From the NCBI RefSeq assembly GCF_002953715.1, contig NZ_CP025014.1:186001-250000 (forward strand): a stretch of 64,000 nt of DNA. Direction: 5' to 3'. This document shows, one piece after another, positions 43,472 to 52,911 of this stretch (its first letter is position 1; each line of letters starts with the position of its first letter). Both the position numbers and the translations under genes were made by a program. Origin of the DNA: Rhizobium leguminosarum. Its GTDB lineage: Bacteria > Pseudomonadota > Alphaproteobacteria > Rhizobiales > Rhizobiaceae. The notes under the pieces are model-generated. The model saw only the letters and a list, made by a program, of their open reading frames with translations, did no database searches and was not told the origin of the DNA.

Positions 43472-46117
43472 CAGCAGCACCGAGCCGGACAGGCGGCTTG
43501 CATCCGGCAGGCTGCTGTGGCCGGTGGCAAAGACCAGGCCGACCGATGGAAAGGCTTCGCGCGCCTTGGCGGCAAAGACCGGACCCGACATGCCGGGCAG
43601 GCTGACATCGGCGACGATGATGTCGACGATGGTGTTTCCGATGATTTCCACACCCCGTTCGCCGCTATCAGCCTCGATGACATCATAGCCGAGATCCTGC
43701 AGAATCTCGGCAGTATCCATGCGGATGAAAGCGTCATCTTCCACGAGCAGCAGCTTCAGCTTTTCACCGGCGCTATCGGGCTGTTTGGGAACGGGCGCTG
43801 CGGCATCGCTTGCCCCTTGGCGGCGTTGCGTCCGGTTGGCAAGCACGTGGCGGATCTTGCGGGCGAGCTCCTCGCGCGTATAGGGCTTGGAGAGCAGTTC
43901 CAGACCAGGATCGAGCCTGCCGCCATGGACGATCGAATTTTCGGTATAGCCCGATGTGTAGAGCACGGCGATATCAGGCAGGCGTTCGCGCGCCATGCGC
44001 GCAAGCTCCGGGCTCCTCAACGGGCCGGGCATGACGACATCGGTAAAGAGCAGGTCGATATGGGCGCCGCTTTCGATAACGGTGAGCGCGCTTTGCGCAT
44101 CCTTGGACTTCAGCACGTAGTAGCCGAGATCCGTCAGCATCTCGACGACAGTCGTGCGCACACCCTCGTCATCCTCGGCGACAAGGATGGTTTCCGTGCC
44201 GCCGGCTGCCGGAACGCTATCGACATTGGTGATGCGATCTTCGCTCTGGAACGAGCGGGGCAGGTAGAGTTTGACGGTCGTGCCTTCGTGGATCTCGCTG
44301 TAGATCTTCACGTGGCCGTCGGACTGCTTGACGAAGCCATAGACCATCGACAGGCCAAGACCGGTACCCTTGCCTTCCGGCTTGGTCGAGAAAAAGGGCT
44401 CGAATGCCTGTTCTATTACCTCCTGCATCATGCCGGAGCCGGTATCGGTGACCGCCAGCACGACATATTGGCCGGCGGTGACTTCAGGATGGGTGCGGCT
44501 GTAGGAATCGTCGAGGAAGGCGTTGCCGACCTCGATCGTCAGCTTGCCGGCGCCGTTCATCGCGTCCCGGGAGTTGATCGCAAGGTTGAGCAGGGCGTTC
44601 TCGATCTGGGTCGGATCGGCAAAGCTGTTCCAGAGGCCACCGGAGACCATGGTCTCGACTTCGATCTCTTCGCCGAGGGCGCGCCGCAGCATGTCGTCCA
44701 TGCCGGTGACGAGACGGCCGATATTGACGACCTTCGGTTCAAGCGGTTGGCGTCGGCCGAAGGCGAGCAACTGGCTTGCCAGCCGCGAGCCGCGTTCGAC
44801 GGCGGCAAGCGCGTTGGAAATGCGTTCCTTGGCCCGGCCGTTATCGGCCACGTCCTTGCCGAGAAGCTGCAGGTTGCCTGAAATCACTTGCAGCAGATTG
44901 TTGAAATCATGGGCGACGCCGCCGGTGAGCTTGCCGATCGATTCCATCTTCTGCGATTGCTGGAGTGCTGCTTCGGCCTGCTGGCGCTCGGCAATCTCGG
45001 CCGCGACGCGGACCTCTAGCATTTCATTGAGTTTTCGCAGCTGATCTTCCATATCGCGGCGCTGGTCGATTTCGACTTTGGCGGCACGGAAGAGCCGGAT
45101 ATTGTCGATCGCGACGGCTGATTGACCGGCGAGGCTGACGAGGCTTGCCTCGGCCGCTTGGGAAAAACGGCCGGGCTGGCCGTGGCCAAAGAACAAACCG
45201 CCGATGACGCTGCCGTCGCGTGATTTCACCGGCACGGCAAGATAGCTCCTGACCGGCAAATGCCCCTTGGGCATGCCTAAATGCGGCGCATTCTGCCCGT
45301 AGCGCGGGTCGAGCAGGATGTCGTCGGAGCGCACGATGCCTTCGCCATTGAACGTCGGCGCGAAGACTTTGGTGTTGCGCGGCATCGGGAATTTCTCGAA
45401 ATTCTTCCGATCGACACCGGAGAGGGCATAGAGCATATAGCTGCCGCTCTCGTCATCATCGACATTGTAGAAGAAGGCGCCGAATTCCGCGCCGGTCAGC
45501 GTCACGCCGGCATCGACGACAATCTGGGTGAGGCGTTCGACACTGGGCTCGGCGGTGACCGCGGCACCCGCCCGGTTGACGACCGCAAGCGCCTCCGATT
45601 TCACGCGCAGCTCTTCGAGCGCCGTCTCTTCGCCGCGCTTGGCCGACACCTGGTCGGTGACATCAAGGGCCGCACAGAGGATGCCGGCGACCTTGCCGTC
45701 ATCGTCGCGCAGTGGCGTGTAGGAGAAGGTGAACCAGGTATCTTTGGTGCGGCCGTCGCGGCGCATCGGTATGAGCAGCTCCTTGAAGAGCTGCGAACTG
45801 CCTTCGAGCGTGCTGGCGATGATCGGCGAGAACTGTTCCCAGATATCCGCCCAGACCTCGCGGAAAGGTCGTCCAAGTGCATTGGGATGCCGTTCGGAGA
45901 AAACGGGCACATAGGCATCGTTGTAGAGAAAGGCGAGATCCGGACCCCAGGCGACGAATTTGGGCTGGCGGGAATTCAACACCATTTCGGTGATATGCTT
46001 GAGAGAGGCAGGCCAGCTTTCGACCGGACCGAGACCGACGGCGTGGAAAGCCGGATGCCGTAATAATTCGCCGATTTCGCCGCCGCCTCTCGGCCAGCCG
46101 TTCCCGACGCTTCCCAT
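43400..46117 (-). CDS. Hybrid sensor histidine kinase with PAS, GAF and two receiver domains
   Basis: A 905-residue cytoplasmic kinase. Domains in order are: PAS-like (residues about 40-165), GAF (about 190-350), coiled coil, HisKA with the phospho-His in GGVAHDFNNLL (about 402), HATPase with GTGLGLSMVYG, and two receiver domains with aspartates in LLFTDVVMPG (about 691) and IIVADVSLPG (about 836). No membrane segment is seen. The pattern is common in rhizobial stress or light-type sensors. No partner regulator is adjacent; the two receivers may relay to an unlinked protein. Confidence 0.93.
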   Translation of the reverse strand: MGSVGNGWPRGGGEIGELLRHPAFHAVGLGPVESWPASLKHITEMVLNSRQPKFVAWGPDLAFLYNDAYVPVFSERHPNALGRPFREVWADIWEQFSPIIASTLEGSSQLFKELLIPMRRDGRTKDTWFTFSYTPLRDDDGKVAGILCAALDVTDQVSAKRGEETALEELRVKSEALAVVNRAGAAVTAEPSVERLTQIVVDAGVTLTGAEFGAFFYNVDDDESGSYMLYALSGVDRKNFEKFPMPRNTKVFAPTFNGEGIVRSDDILLDPRYGQNAPHLGMPKGHLPVRSYLAVPVKSRDGSVIGGLFFGHGQPGRFSQAAEASLVSLAGQSAVAIDNIRLFRAAKVEIDQRRDMEDQLRKLNEMLEVRVAAEIAERQQAEAALQQSQKMESIGKLTGGVAHDFNNLLQVISGNLQLLGKDVADNGRAKERISNALAAVERGSRLASQLLAFGRRQPLEPKVVNIGRLVTGMDDMLRRALGEEIEVETMVSGGLWNSFADPTQIENALLNLAINSRDAMNGAGKLTIEVGNAFLDDSYSRTHPEVTAGQYVVLAVTDTGSGMMQEVIEQAFEPFFSTKPEGKGTGLGLSMVYGFVKQSDGHVKIYSEIHEGTTVKLYLPRSFQSEDRITNVDSVPAAGGTETILVAEDDEGVRTTVVEMLTDLGYYVLKSKDAQSALTVIESGAHIDLLFTDVVMPGPLRSPELARMARERLPDIAVLYTSGYTENSIVHGGRLDPGLELLSKPYTREELARKIRHVLANRTQRRQGASDAAAPVPKQPDSAGEKLKLLLVEDDAFIRMDTAEILQDLGYDVIEADSGERGVEIIGNTIVDIIVADVSLPGMSGPVFAAKAREAFPSVGLVFATGHSSLPDASRLSGSVLLSKPFSSTALERAVKTAVQQRPVG

Positions 46118-46244
46118 TCAAAATCGCTTCCTTGTCGTCCGCTGCGCCGGAGTGTTGGCCACCTCGGGGTTCAGCCCTTCCAAACCGTCAACATAGAGGC
46201 TTCCGATAGGAGGGAAAGGGCGCGGTCGAAATATCCTTAACCCA

Positions 46245-46278
46245 GAGCTTTGTGCGTCCTTTCGGATGCGCAAAGCTC
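46245..46278. repeat. Short palindrome, possible dispersed rhizobial repeat
   Basis: GAGCTTTG at 46245-46252 pairs with CAAAGCTC at 46271-46278 around TGCGTCCTTTCGGATGCG, which itself can pair. This resembles a repetitive intergenic palindrome that I recall from Rhizobium genomes. Only one copy is obvious in this window. Confidence 0.45.
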
Positions 46279-46333
46279 GATGCGCCAGGGCGTTCGACAC
46301 CTTTAGCCGTCTACGGACGGCGCCTGCGAGCTG

Positions 46334-46507
46334 TTATTTTCGATAGAGTTTCTGCGATGCGGCGAAGGCGCGTCCGATGTAGACGGAGACCAACTGCACC
46401 GGCGCGCGCGGATCGCGGAAAACCAGTCCGACGAGGTTATCGACGACAAGGATGAACCCGAGCGCGAGACCGAGGTAGAGCAGCGCGGCGATGATGAGGA
46501 GCGACAT
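46334..46507 (-). CDS. 57-residue membrane protein
   Basis: A small protein starting MSLLIIAALLYLGLALGF, with GAGGG upstream of the ATG at 46507. Residues 1-22 form one membrane segment. The short polar tail ends in AFAASQKLYRK. Codon use is regular and the reading frame is clean. It is probably an inner-membrane small protein of unknown role. Confidence 0.6.
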   Translation of the reverse strand: MSLLIIAALLYLGLALGFILVVDNLVGLVFRDPRAPVQLVSVYIGRAFAASQKLYRK

Positions 46508-46774
46508 CTCCATCCCTCACACGATCGCAGTCGAAGCGCGGTTGCTGGCTAAAAAGAGGATTTCGGTATGACCGTCGTTCATGGCAACTTCCCCGTTCCG
46601 CCATAAACAGCCATCGCACCTTGTTGTTCCCGATTATCGGGGGAGGGCTTAACCTTTTTTAGAAGCCTCAAAGCTTTCAGCGTCATCCGGCCTCTGTTCA
46701 CCCCCGCATGGAAGCCCCACCTCTGAAATTCCATAAAGCACAACTAATTCAGACATATGACAAAGAGGGATCAA

Positions 46775-46801
46775 GGGCGTCGCGACGACGCCCTTTTTTC
46801 G
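46775..46801 (+). terminator. Orphan Rho-independent terminator
   Basis: Perfect 10-base stem AAGGGCGTCG / CGACGCCCTT with a 3-base loop, followed by a T-run on the plus strand. No plus-strand protein gene lies upstream, so it may end a small RNA made from 46.5-46.8 kb. Confidence 0.75.
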
Positions 46802-46822
46802 ATGTGCTCGGTATTTTGGTGT

Positions 46823-47077
46823 TCAGGACGCCGTCTTGCGGCTCGCAGTCCGTTTCGGTGCCGGTGTCACGACGCCGTTCGTCTTGCTGCCCGTCACGCT
46901 TCGCTTCGCCTTGGGCTTGACTTCCTTGCCGTCGGAAGACGCAGCAGAACCCTCGAGCGTGTCGCGCTCGTGTCGTGCCTGTTCCCAATGGATGGAATCT
47001 CGCCCTGTCGGATAGCCCTCTTCTTCCCAGAGGGCGTATGCACGTTTTTTGATCCACTCTTCCCGAGTTTCTGCCAT
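46823..47077 (-). CDS. DUF2934 protein
   Basis: An 84-residue protein. The first 35 residues (EEWIKKRAYALWEEEGYPTG, then HWEQA) are the DUF2934 motif, a short helical unit frequent in rhizobia. The tail is basic and Ala/Lys/Thr rich (KEVKPKAKRSVTGSK) and may bind nucleic acid. Function unknown. Confidence 0.85.
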   Translation of the reverse strand: MAETREEWIKKRAYALWEEEGYPTGRDSIHWEQARHERDTLEGSAASSDGKEVKPKAKRSVTGSKTNGVVTPAPKRTASRKTAS

Positions 47078-47219
47078 CGCTGATCTCCAGTCACATGATG
47101 CCGTCGTTCGAACGCGATACTGCTTAGATGGTTCCAGAGGAGGGGAGCTCTTTCAAGCGAAATCGCCCTGCACCCGCGAATATTTCGCGTTGCAGCATAT
47201 TAGGGTTGAGAATCGGCCT

Positions 47220-47861
47220 TCACCGGGACTGAAACTCCACCGCCCTGTGCAGATCTGACACGAAATCCCGGCGCTGCCGGCGCCGCTCCGCCTCGTCGCG
47301 GATGCGCAAGAGATAGGAGGGGTGGATAGTGACCAGAACGGACGGACGGTTTGCCGGATGCAGGATATGGCCGCGCTCTGGCGTCAGCTTCACCTTCGGC
47401 CCGAGCAGCGCATAAAGCGCGCTTGCGCCGAGCGTCACGACAAGTTTCGGCTGCAGGATGTTGAGCTCTGCGCCGAGCCACCAGGCGCAACGCCTGATCT
47501 CACCGGCATTCGGCTTTGCATGCAGCCGCCGTTTGCCGCGCGGCGTGAACTTGAAGTGCTTGACGGCATTGGTGACATAGCAGCGCTGTCGGTCGAGATC
47601 GGCCTCTTCCAGGCAGCGATCGAGCAGTTGGCCGGCGGGACCGACAAAGGGCCTGCCGCTCAAATCCTCCTGATCGCCCGGCTGCTCGCCGACGAGAACG
47701 ATCTCGGCTTTCACAGGACCTTCGCCGAAGACGATTTGCGTGGCATTCCTGTAGAGATCACAACGGGTACAGCCTTCTGCCTGATGCCGGAGTTCGGCAA
47801 TGCTTGCGGCGTCCGCAACTTCGAGCGCCAAGGCAGGGCCGACATTTCCGGCTATGTTCAT
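47220..47861 (-). CDS. udgX: UdgX-type uracil-DNA glycosylase
   Basis: A 213-residue protein of the family 4-like uracil-DNA glycosylases. The start at 47861 (MNIAGNVG) is chosen for length; an ATG five codons upstream is possible. A CTRCDLY cysteine pair, GEQPGDQEDLSGRPFVGPAG (about 57-76) and IHPSYLLR are present. The KRRLH loop (His at about 114) is the UdgX hallmark; in characterised UdgX this His forms a covalent bond with the abasic site after uracil removal. The iron-sulfur cysteines also seem present (C-x-x-C and C-x14-C type). It is divergent from cls. Confidence 0.88.
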   Translation of the reverse strand: MNIAGNVGPALALEVADAASIAELRHQAEGCTRCDLYRNATQIVFGEGPVKAEIVLVGEQPGDQEDLSGRPFVGPAGQLLDRCLEEADLDRQRCYVTNAVKHFKFTPRGKRRLHAKPNAGEIRRCAWWLGAELNILQPKLVVTLGASALYALLGPKVKLTPERGHILHPANRPSVLVTIHPSYLLRIRDEAERRRQRRDFVSDLHRAVEFQSR

Positions 47862-48075
47862 GATGGCGATCCTCATCTCCTCGGGATCAATCGATCTGTG
47901 CCGGGATTGTTCCCGTTCGGGAATGGGCAACGCGCTTTCGAAATCTGCGGGCCTATTCCGGAACTGTTCGCCATCGGTTCTCGGGCCGGCAAAATGGTCA
48001 CGGTGCAAAATTTCGCGTCATGGGAGAGCCGCGGCGCGATTGAACGTCGCCGTTTCGCGGCTATATTCGCCAGCG

Positions 48076-49539
48076 ATGTTCTATCTCCTATCGATCTACT
48101 GGCCGCATATCCTCTTTGTCGTTTCGATCGCCATGGGGGCCGCGGCGGCGATCCATGCCGCTATGACCAAGGAGGAGGTGCGCGCGGCGATCGGCTGGGT
48201 CGGCGTCATCATTCTGTCTCCGATCATCGGTGCGCTGCTCTATGCGATTGCCGGCATCAATCGCATCCGCCGCAAATCGCTGAGCGTCCGTCGTGACGCG
48301 CTGCTGCTTGCGGCCGAATTCGACGAACTGGAGACATTCGATGCCGAGGCCGAGACGGTGATCAGCCAGTTCGGCCGCCGCTTTGCGGCGCTGCAGACGC
48401 TGGGCGACCGGGTGACGCGCAATCCGCTGACAACAGGCAATACGATCGATGTGCTGGAGACCGGCGACGAGGCCTATGCGGCGATGAAGACCGCCATCGA
48501 CGAGGCGACGCGCAGCATCCTGCTCGAAACCTATATCTTCGACCGCGATGCTGTCGGTCTTCGCATCGCCGATGCGCTGATTGCGGCGGCCAGCCGTGGT
48601 GTGGAAGTCCGGGTACTGATCGACGCGGTCGGTGCGCGTTATTCGGTTCCGAGCATTCTCGGCCATCTCAGGGAAGGCGGCGTCACCGTCGCCGTCTTCA
48701 ACGGCAACGTCATCATGGGCTTGCGGCTGCCCTATGCCAATTTGCGCACCCACCGCAAGATCCTGATCGTCGACGGGAAAGTTGCGCTGACGGGCGGGAT
48801 GAACATCAGGGCGGGCTTCAGCGAGGAGGCAACGGGCGAGAGTTTTGCCCACGACACGCATTTCAGCGTCACCGGCCCTGTCGTGGCCGACCTTTTCGAC
48901 CTCGCCGCCGAAGACTGGCGCTTCTCCACCCAGGAGTTGTTGAACGACGAGCCCTGGCGCATCGAACCGCCAGAGCGCAGCCCCGGTGATCCCATCCTGA
49001 TGCGTATCGTCGCCTCCGGCCCGGACCGCAGCGTCGAGACCAACCATAAGATGCTGATGGGCGCCTTTTCCGTGGCGCGCCAATCGATCCGCATCATGTC
49101 GCCCTATTTCCTGCCGGATCGCGAACTCATCAGCGCCCTGGTGACAGCAGCGCGGCGCGGCGTCGAAGTTGATATCGTCGTGCCCGCGGTCAACAACCTC
49201 GTCCTGGTCGACCGGGCGATGACGGCGCAATTCGACCAGATCCTCAAGAATTATTGCCGTATCTGGCGCTCGACCGGCAGCTTCAGCCATTCGAAGCTGC
49301 TGACGATCGACGGCACCTGGGCCTATGTCGGCTCTTCCAATCTCGACCCGCGTTCGCTGAGGCTGAATTTCGAGGTCGATCTCGAAGTGCTGAACGAGGG
49401 CTTCGCCACCGAGATCGACGAGCACATCGAGGAAACCTTGAAAACGGCGACGCCGGTGACGCTTGACGGGCTGCAGGCGCGACCCTTCGCGGTGCGGCTG
49501 CTCGAGAAGGTGCTATGGCTAGGGTCGCCCTATCTCTGA
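48076..49539 (+). CDS. cls: Cardiolipin synthase
   Basis: A 487-residue membrane phospholipase-D-type enzyme. Two N-terminal membrane segments (about 4-25 and 38-58) are followed by two HKD motifs, HRKILIVDG (about 226) and HSKLLTIDG (about 404). It joins two phosphatidylglycerols to make cardiolipin. The ATG at 48076 gives MFYLLSIYWPH; the upstream open frame lies over udgX. The downstream EEP-family gene is in the same direction. Confidence 0.93.
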   Translation: MFYLLSIYWPHILFVVSIAMGAAAAIHAAMTKEEVRAAIGWVGVIILSPIIGALLYAIAGINRIRRKSLSVRRDALLLAAEFDELETFDAEAETVISQFGRRFAALQTLGDRVTRNPLTTGNTIDVLETGDEAYAAMKTAIDEATRSILLETYIFDRDAVGLRIADALIAAASRGVEVRVLIDAVGARYSVPSILGHLREGGVTVAVFNGNVIMGLRLPYANLRTHRKILIVDGKVALTGGMNIRAGFSEEATGESFAHDTHFSVTGPVVADLFDLAAEDWRFSTQELLNDEPWRIEPPERSPGDPILMRIVASGPDRSVETNHKMLMGAFSVARQSIRIMSPYFLPDRELISALVTAARRGVEVDIVVPAVNNLVLVDRAMTAQFDQILKNYCRIWRSTGSFSHSKLLTIDGTWAYVGSSNLDPRSLRLNFEVDLEVLNEGFATEIDEHIEETLKTATPVTLDGLQARPFAVRLLEKVLWLGSPYL

Positions 49540-49620
49540 AGGATTTTTTGTGATCGGACGTGGCAAGTTCGGCTTGCCTGCCTATACTGCTGAGAGAAGC
49601 CTTTTCGATCAACGGAACAA

Positions 49621-50448
49621 GTGCGCCTGCCGATGCACGCCAGAAAAGACAGCCTTCCCGCCAGCATTCTCGCCTCGATCAGGAGCAGGAAAAAGCGGCT
49701 CGACGCAGCCTATACGGAGGCAAGGCCGCGCAGTGCGGGAACGCTGATCGCCTCGTACAACGTGCACAAGTGCATCGGCACCGACCGCCGCTTCGATCCG
49801 GAGCGCACCAGCCGGGTCATCCATGAAATCGGCGCCGACGTGATCGCGCTGCAGGAGGCCGATACGCGCTTCGGCGAACGCACGGGCATTCTCGATCTCG
49901 GCCGGCTGGAGCGGGAGACGGGACTGATCCCAGTGCCGGTTGCCGGCATGGCGAAGGCGCATGGCTGGCACGGCAATGTCGTGCTCTTCAAGAAGGGGCT
50001 GGTGCATGATGTGCATCAGGTGAAGCTGCCGGGGCTGGAGCCGCGCGGCGCGCTGGTTGCCGAAATCGAACTCGAGCAGGGCGGGGTGCTGCGTATCATC
50101 GCCGCGCATTTCGGATTGCTGCGCCATAGCAGAGCCCAGCAGGCCCGCACATTGGTCGAGCTCATCAACGACAGGCACGAGATGCCGACCATCCTGCTCG
50201 GTGACCTCAACGAGTGGCGGCTGGGCGACCGGTCTTCGCTCAACACCTTCCAATCCGCCTTCGGACCGCTGCCGCCCGCCGTCCCGAGTTTCCCCGCCGG
50301 CCTGCCGCTTCTGGCCCTCGACCGTATCATCGCCAACCGCAAGGGGATCATTTCGCAGGTGGAAGCGCATGATACGCCACTGGCGCGCATCGCCTCCGAC
50401 CACCTGCCGATCAAGGCGCTTGTCGATCTGGAGCCGGTGGCCCCTTAG
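49621..50448 (+). CDS. Endonuclease/exonuclease/phosphatase-family protein
   Basis: A 275-residue protein starting at a GTG (an ATG four codons on is possible). It has the EEP-fold motifs: ASYNVHKCIG, VIALQEAD, ILLGDLNEW and ASDHLPIKA, with the metal Glu/Asp and catalytic His. It likely hydrolyses phosphodiester bonds in lipid head groups or nucleic acid. Neighbouring cls, 81 bases upstream, favours a membrane-lipid role. Confidence 0.88.
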   Translation: MRLPMHARKDSLPASILASIRSRKKRLDAAYTEARPRSAGTLIASYNVHKCIGTDRRFDPERTSRVIHEIGADVIALQEADTRFGERTGILDLGRLERETGLIPVPVAGMAKAHGWHGNVVLFKKGLVHDVHQVKLPGLEPRGALVAEIELEQGGVLRIIAAHFGLLRHSRAQQARTLVELINDRHEMPTILLGDLNEWRLGDRSSLNTFQSAFGPLPPAVPSFPAGLPLLALDRIIANRKGIISQVEAHDTPLARIASDHLPIKALVDLEPVAP

Positions 50449-50619
50449 AGCCGGTCGGAGACTTTGCGCTACGCCAATCACCTTGCCGCAGTCTACGATA
50501 AGCTTAAGCTCCGCTGCCTATGTCCAACTGGTCACGGTGCGCGCCACTATTCAGCCCTGATAGGGCTCCGAAGGGGAGCAGCCAGCTCCAAAGCGAGCGT
50601 GGGGAATCGTAACGCCCAC

Positions 50620-51543
50620 TCACTTATCGACATCGTCGTCACCATTCCGCTCAAGCATCTCCAGATGCTCGGCGCACGTCGTCTTGACCAGTTCAAGCAG
50701 CAAAGCGGTTTGCTCTGCAAGCCAGGCGAGAGCCTCCTCGCTGATCTCGTAATGTTTAGAATAGCGAGCCTTCACATAGGCCTCGTTCAATGTGTTGAAC
50801 CAGGCGCGTTCCTTGTGCTGATCACGCGGAAAGGCTTCGGCCAGCCGGCGGTCCTGCTCCTCCGCGAGCGAGCGCAGAAATTTGATGTTATGCGATGGTG
50901 GGCCGTAGTTGGTCAGAGTGAGCAGAACGCAGGAATAGGCTTGCTCGAGGGATTGATGCATAATGAACGCGGCTTCGTTGTAGTCCTTCTCACTCAGGCA
51001 GAACATCGAAACCTTGTGGAGCTTCGAGGCACTCCTGAACCGATGTTCAAAGTGGTCTCTCGCTAGCCGCAACCGATCGGCCGGCGAAAGCGGCATAGGT
51101 TCGGCAAGCGGCTCATCGTCGAGTTCATAGAGAACTATGCCTTCCTTGCGAATGTCGGAGAAGAAGTATTGCCCTTCCTTGAGATAGGTATTCACCTCCC
51201 GCCTGGAGTGGACGATGAAGCTCACCGGCGTTTCGATCGACTTATCGTGGATCAGCCGGTCAGCCGCCTTGTGCCAATATTCGGCGAACTCGCAGAGCTT
51301 GCGATTGTTGACGATGATCAGCAGATCGAAGTCGGAGCGATAACCCTTCATGGTGAAGGGTTCATCGACCCATCCGCCCTTGGCGTAGGAGCCGAACAGG
51401 ATGATCTTCAAGATCCTGCCGCGCTTCTTGAAGTCGGCCGTGCCTTCCTTCAGCGCGTCCTCGAATTCCTCGTGCAGGATTTCGAGAACCCGGCCGAGTT
51501 CTCGCTGTTTGCGAAGCGGCATGTGTTCAAGCGACGACTTCAT
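50620..51543 (-). CDS. Nucleotidyltransferase-HEPN fusion protein
   Basis: A 307-residue protein. Residues about 40-130 form a minimal nucleotidyltransferase (IILFGSYAKGGWVD, then YRSDFDLLIIV, the GS and D-x-D motifs). The C-terminal half is an all-helical HEPN domain (AAFIMHQSLEQAYSCVLLT). The typical R-x(4-6)-H motif of HEPN RNases is altered to ARYSKHYE. In separate MNT-HEPN pairs the parts form toxin-antitoxin systems; the single-chain form here is a common chromosomal version whose role is unclear. Confidence 0.85.
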   Translation of the reverse strand: MKSSLEHMPLRKQRELGRVLEILHEEFEDALKEGTADFKKRGRILKIILFGSYAKGGWVDEPFTMKGYRSDFDLLIIVNNRKLCEFAEYWHKAADRLIHDKSIETPVSFIVHSRREVNTYLKEGQYFFSDIRKEGIVLYELDDEPLAEPMPLSPADRLRLARDHFEHRFRSASKLHKVSMFCLSEKDYNEAAFIMHQSLEQAYSCVLLTLTNYGPPSHNIKFLRSLAEEQDRRLAEAFPRDQHKERAWFNTLNEAYVKARYSKHYEISEEALAWLAEQTALLLELVKTTCAEHLEMLERNGDDDVDK

Positions 51544-51654
51544 GAAACACCGATAGGCGAAAGATCCTGCACCGTCCAGCCGCAGTTTTCACATTGTACG
51601 ACCCTAGGTTCGCGTCGGAATACGTCCACTTTGGTCCACCCTGCGAACGCACCC

Positions 51655-52074
51655 TTAACGTTCGCCAAGGCACTGTGGCTGCCCTGGCGTACTCTCAGGA
51701 AATTCCAGGGCCTGCTGGGCGCATATCGTCCGGCCGGGGCTCCATTCCGCCGACGCCGCCGGCTCTACGAAATCTGCTGAAGCAGTCTTCGCGCCTTTCG
51801 CCGTGACGATTTCTTGGGCGAAGCATGTTGCACCGTCATATCGATAGCCGCGACGCAGCTTGCGGCTGGTCACGCGCTCACAGGCAGTCTCAGCGTCTTC
51901 AGGCGTATCGTACAGTTCCACCATCCGCCGGCCTTCGGTACCGATCCGGCCCCAATTGCGCATGAGAGAGCTGCCTCCGAACAACGTCGACTGGATCGAC
52001 AGACGATAGAAACGCGCCATATTCCGGGACGGATCGATCCGATAGAGCAGCATAATGTCAGCCGTTGTATCCAT
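51655..52074 (-). CDS. WGR-domain protein
   Basis: A 139-residue protein starting MDTTADIMLLYRIDPS; an ATG 24 codons upstream is possible. Residues about 5-85 are a WGR domain (LMRNWGRIGTEGRRMVELYD, with the W-G-R triad), a module found in PARP and in many small rhizobial proteins, probably binding nucleic acid. The 55-residue tail after KLRRGYRY is not conserved in my memory and may be an extension by loss of the usual stop. Confidence 0.8.
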   Translation of the reverse strand: MDTTADIMLLYRIDPSRNMARFYRLSIQSTLFGGSSLMRNWGRIGTEGRRMVELYDTPEDAETACERVTSRKLRRGYRYDGATCFAQEIVTAKGAKTASADFVEPAASAEWSPGRTICAQQALEFPESTPGQPQCLGER

Positions 52075-52146
52075 GATCGGATCATGCGCGCTCACCAATT
52101 GGCCGTCCAACGAGTTTCCTGAATCGGTCGTGGCGGATCGATTCAT

Positions 52147-52554
52147 GTTCTTGATGCATGCTACCGCCTGACGGCTTCTTCAACACCCGGTGAAGAGCTC
52201 TTGCCGACGATCGGCGATGAGAGAGCCGACCTTGCCGATCGCAGCCGGCTGTCGCGCAAGATGGCTTGCTGCCCGGCGCAGATATGCGGAAGGAAGATCC
52301 ATCCAGCTCGTGTAAGACGTCCGGGGCAGGGCTCCTGCACGAGCCGGCAATCGGATCGCCATGGATTGCTGTCTCCTGACGGTCGCTGTTCAGGACTATT
52401 CCCGTTCACCCTGCCGCCTTTCTAAGGGACCGGCCGCCATCAGCGTCAACCCGCAAGGGGTTCCCCTGCGCTGGCGCTCCGGTGACGCCTGCGGCTCGGC
52501 CCCTTCTTCGGGCGCCATCGGGAATGGTCCCGAGCAACCGAAGGAGACAGTACC
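52147..52554. other. Intergenic stretch before DUF736
   Basis: No coding frame accepted. It probably carries the divergent promoters of the WGR and DUF736 genes. GGAGACAGTACC precedes the DUF736 start. Confidence 0.4.
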
Positions 52555-52878
52555 ATGGCCACCACGATCGCAACCCTCACCGCAAAGAGCGACGGCACCC
52601 TCGAAGGCATCTTTGCCACCATCCGGGTCAACGCCCCGATCGCCATCGTCCCGAATGACAGCAAGACGAGCGATGAAGCACCCGACTACCGCATCATCCA
52701 CCGCAAGACCGGCTTCGAGATCGGCGCGGGCTGGAACCGCATCGCCCGCCTGACCGGCGAGGAATACCTCTCGGTAAAGCTGGAGGCTCCGGAGATCGGC
52801 GTGATCTTCGGCAACCTCGCACAAGCCCCCGGGGGTGAACCGAACCGCAAGGTCATCCTCTGGAACAACCCGGCCTGA
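52555..52878 (+). CDS. DUF736 protein
   Basis: A 107-residue protein with the full DUF736 layout: IATLTAKSDGTLEGIFATI, IVPNDSKTSDEAPDYRI, GAGWNRIAR and VKLEAPEIG. Such genes are typical of alphaproteobacterial plasmids and integrated conjugative elements, often near relaxase or replication genes, as here (traA 1.4 kb downstream). Function unknown. A GGAGA site precedes the ATG, and a strong hairpin follows the stop. Confidence 0.92.
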   Translation: MATTIATLTAKSDGTLEGIFATIRVNAPIAIVPNDSKTSDEAPDYRIIHRKTGFEIGAGWNRIARLTGEEYLSVKLEAPEIGVIFGNLAQAPGGEPNRKVILWNNPA

Positions 52879-52887
52879 GGCCTACAG

Positions 52888-52911
52888 GCCGGCCCCGAAA
52901 GCGGGGCCGGC
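52888..52911 (+). terminator. Hairpin after DUF736
   Basis: Perfect 10-base stem GCCGGCCCCG / CGGGGCCGGC with the loop AAAG, ten bases after the stop. It lacks a T-run, so it may be a Rho-dependent or partial terminator. Confidence 0.6.

Noticed and set aside
43517..44881. A 454-codon plus-strand frame
   Set aside because: Antisense to the hybrid kinase, whose HisKA, HATPase and receiver motifs are clear on the other strand.
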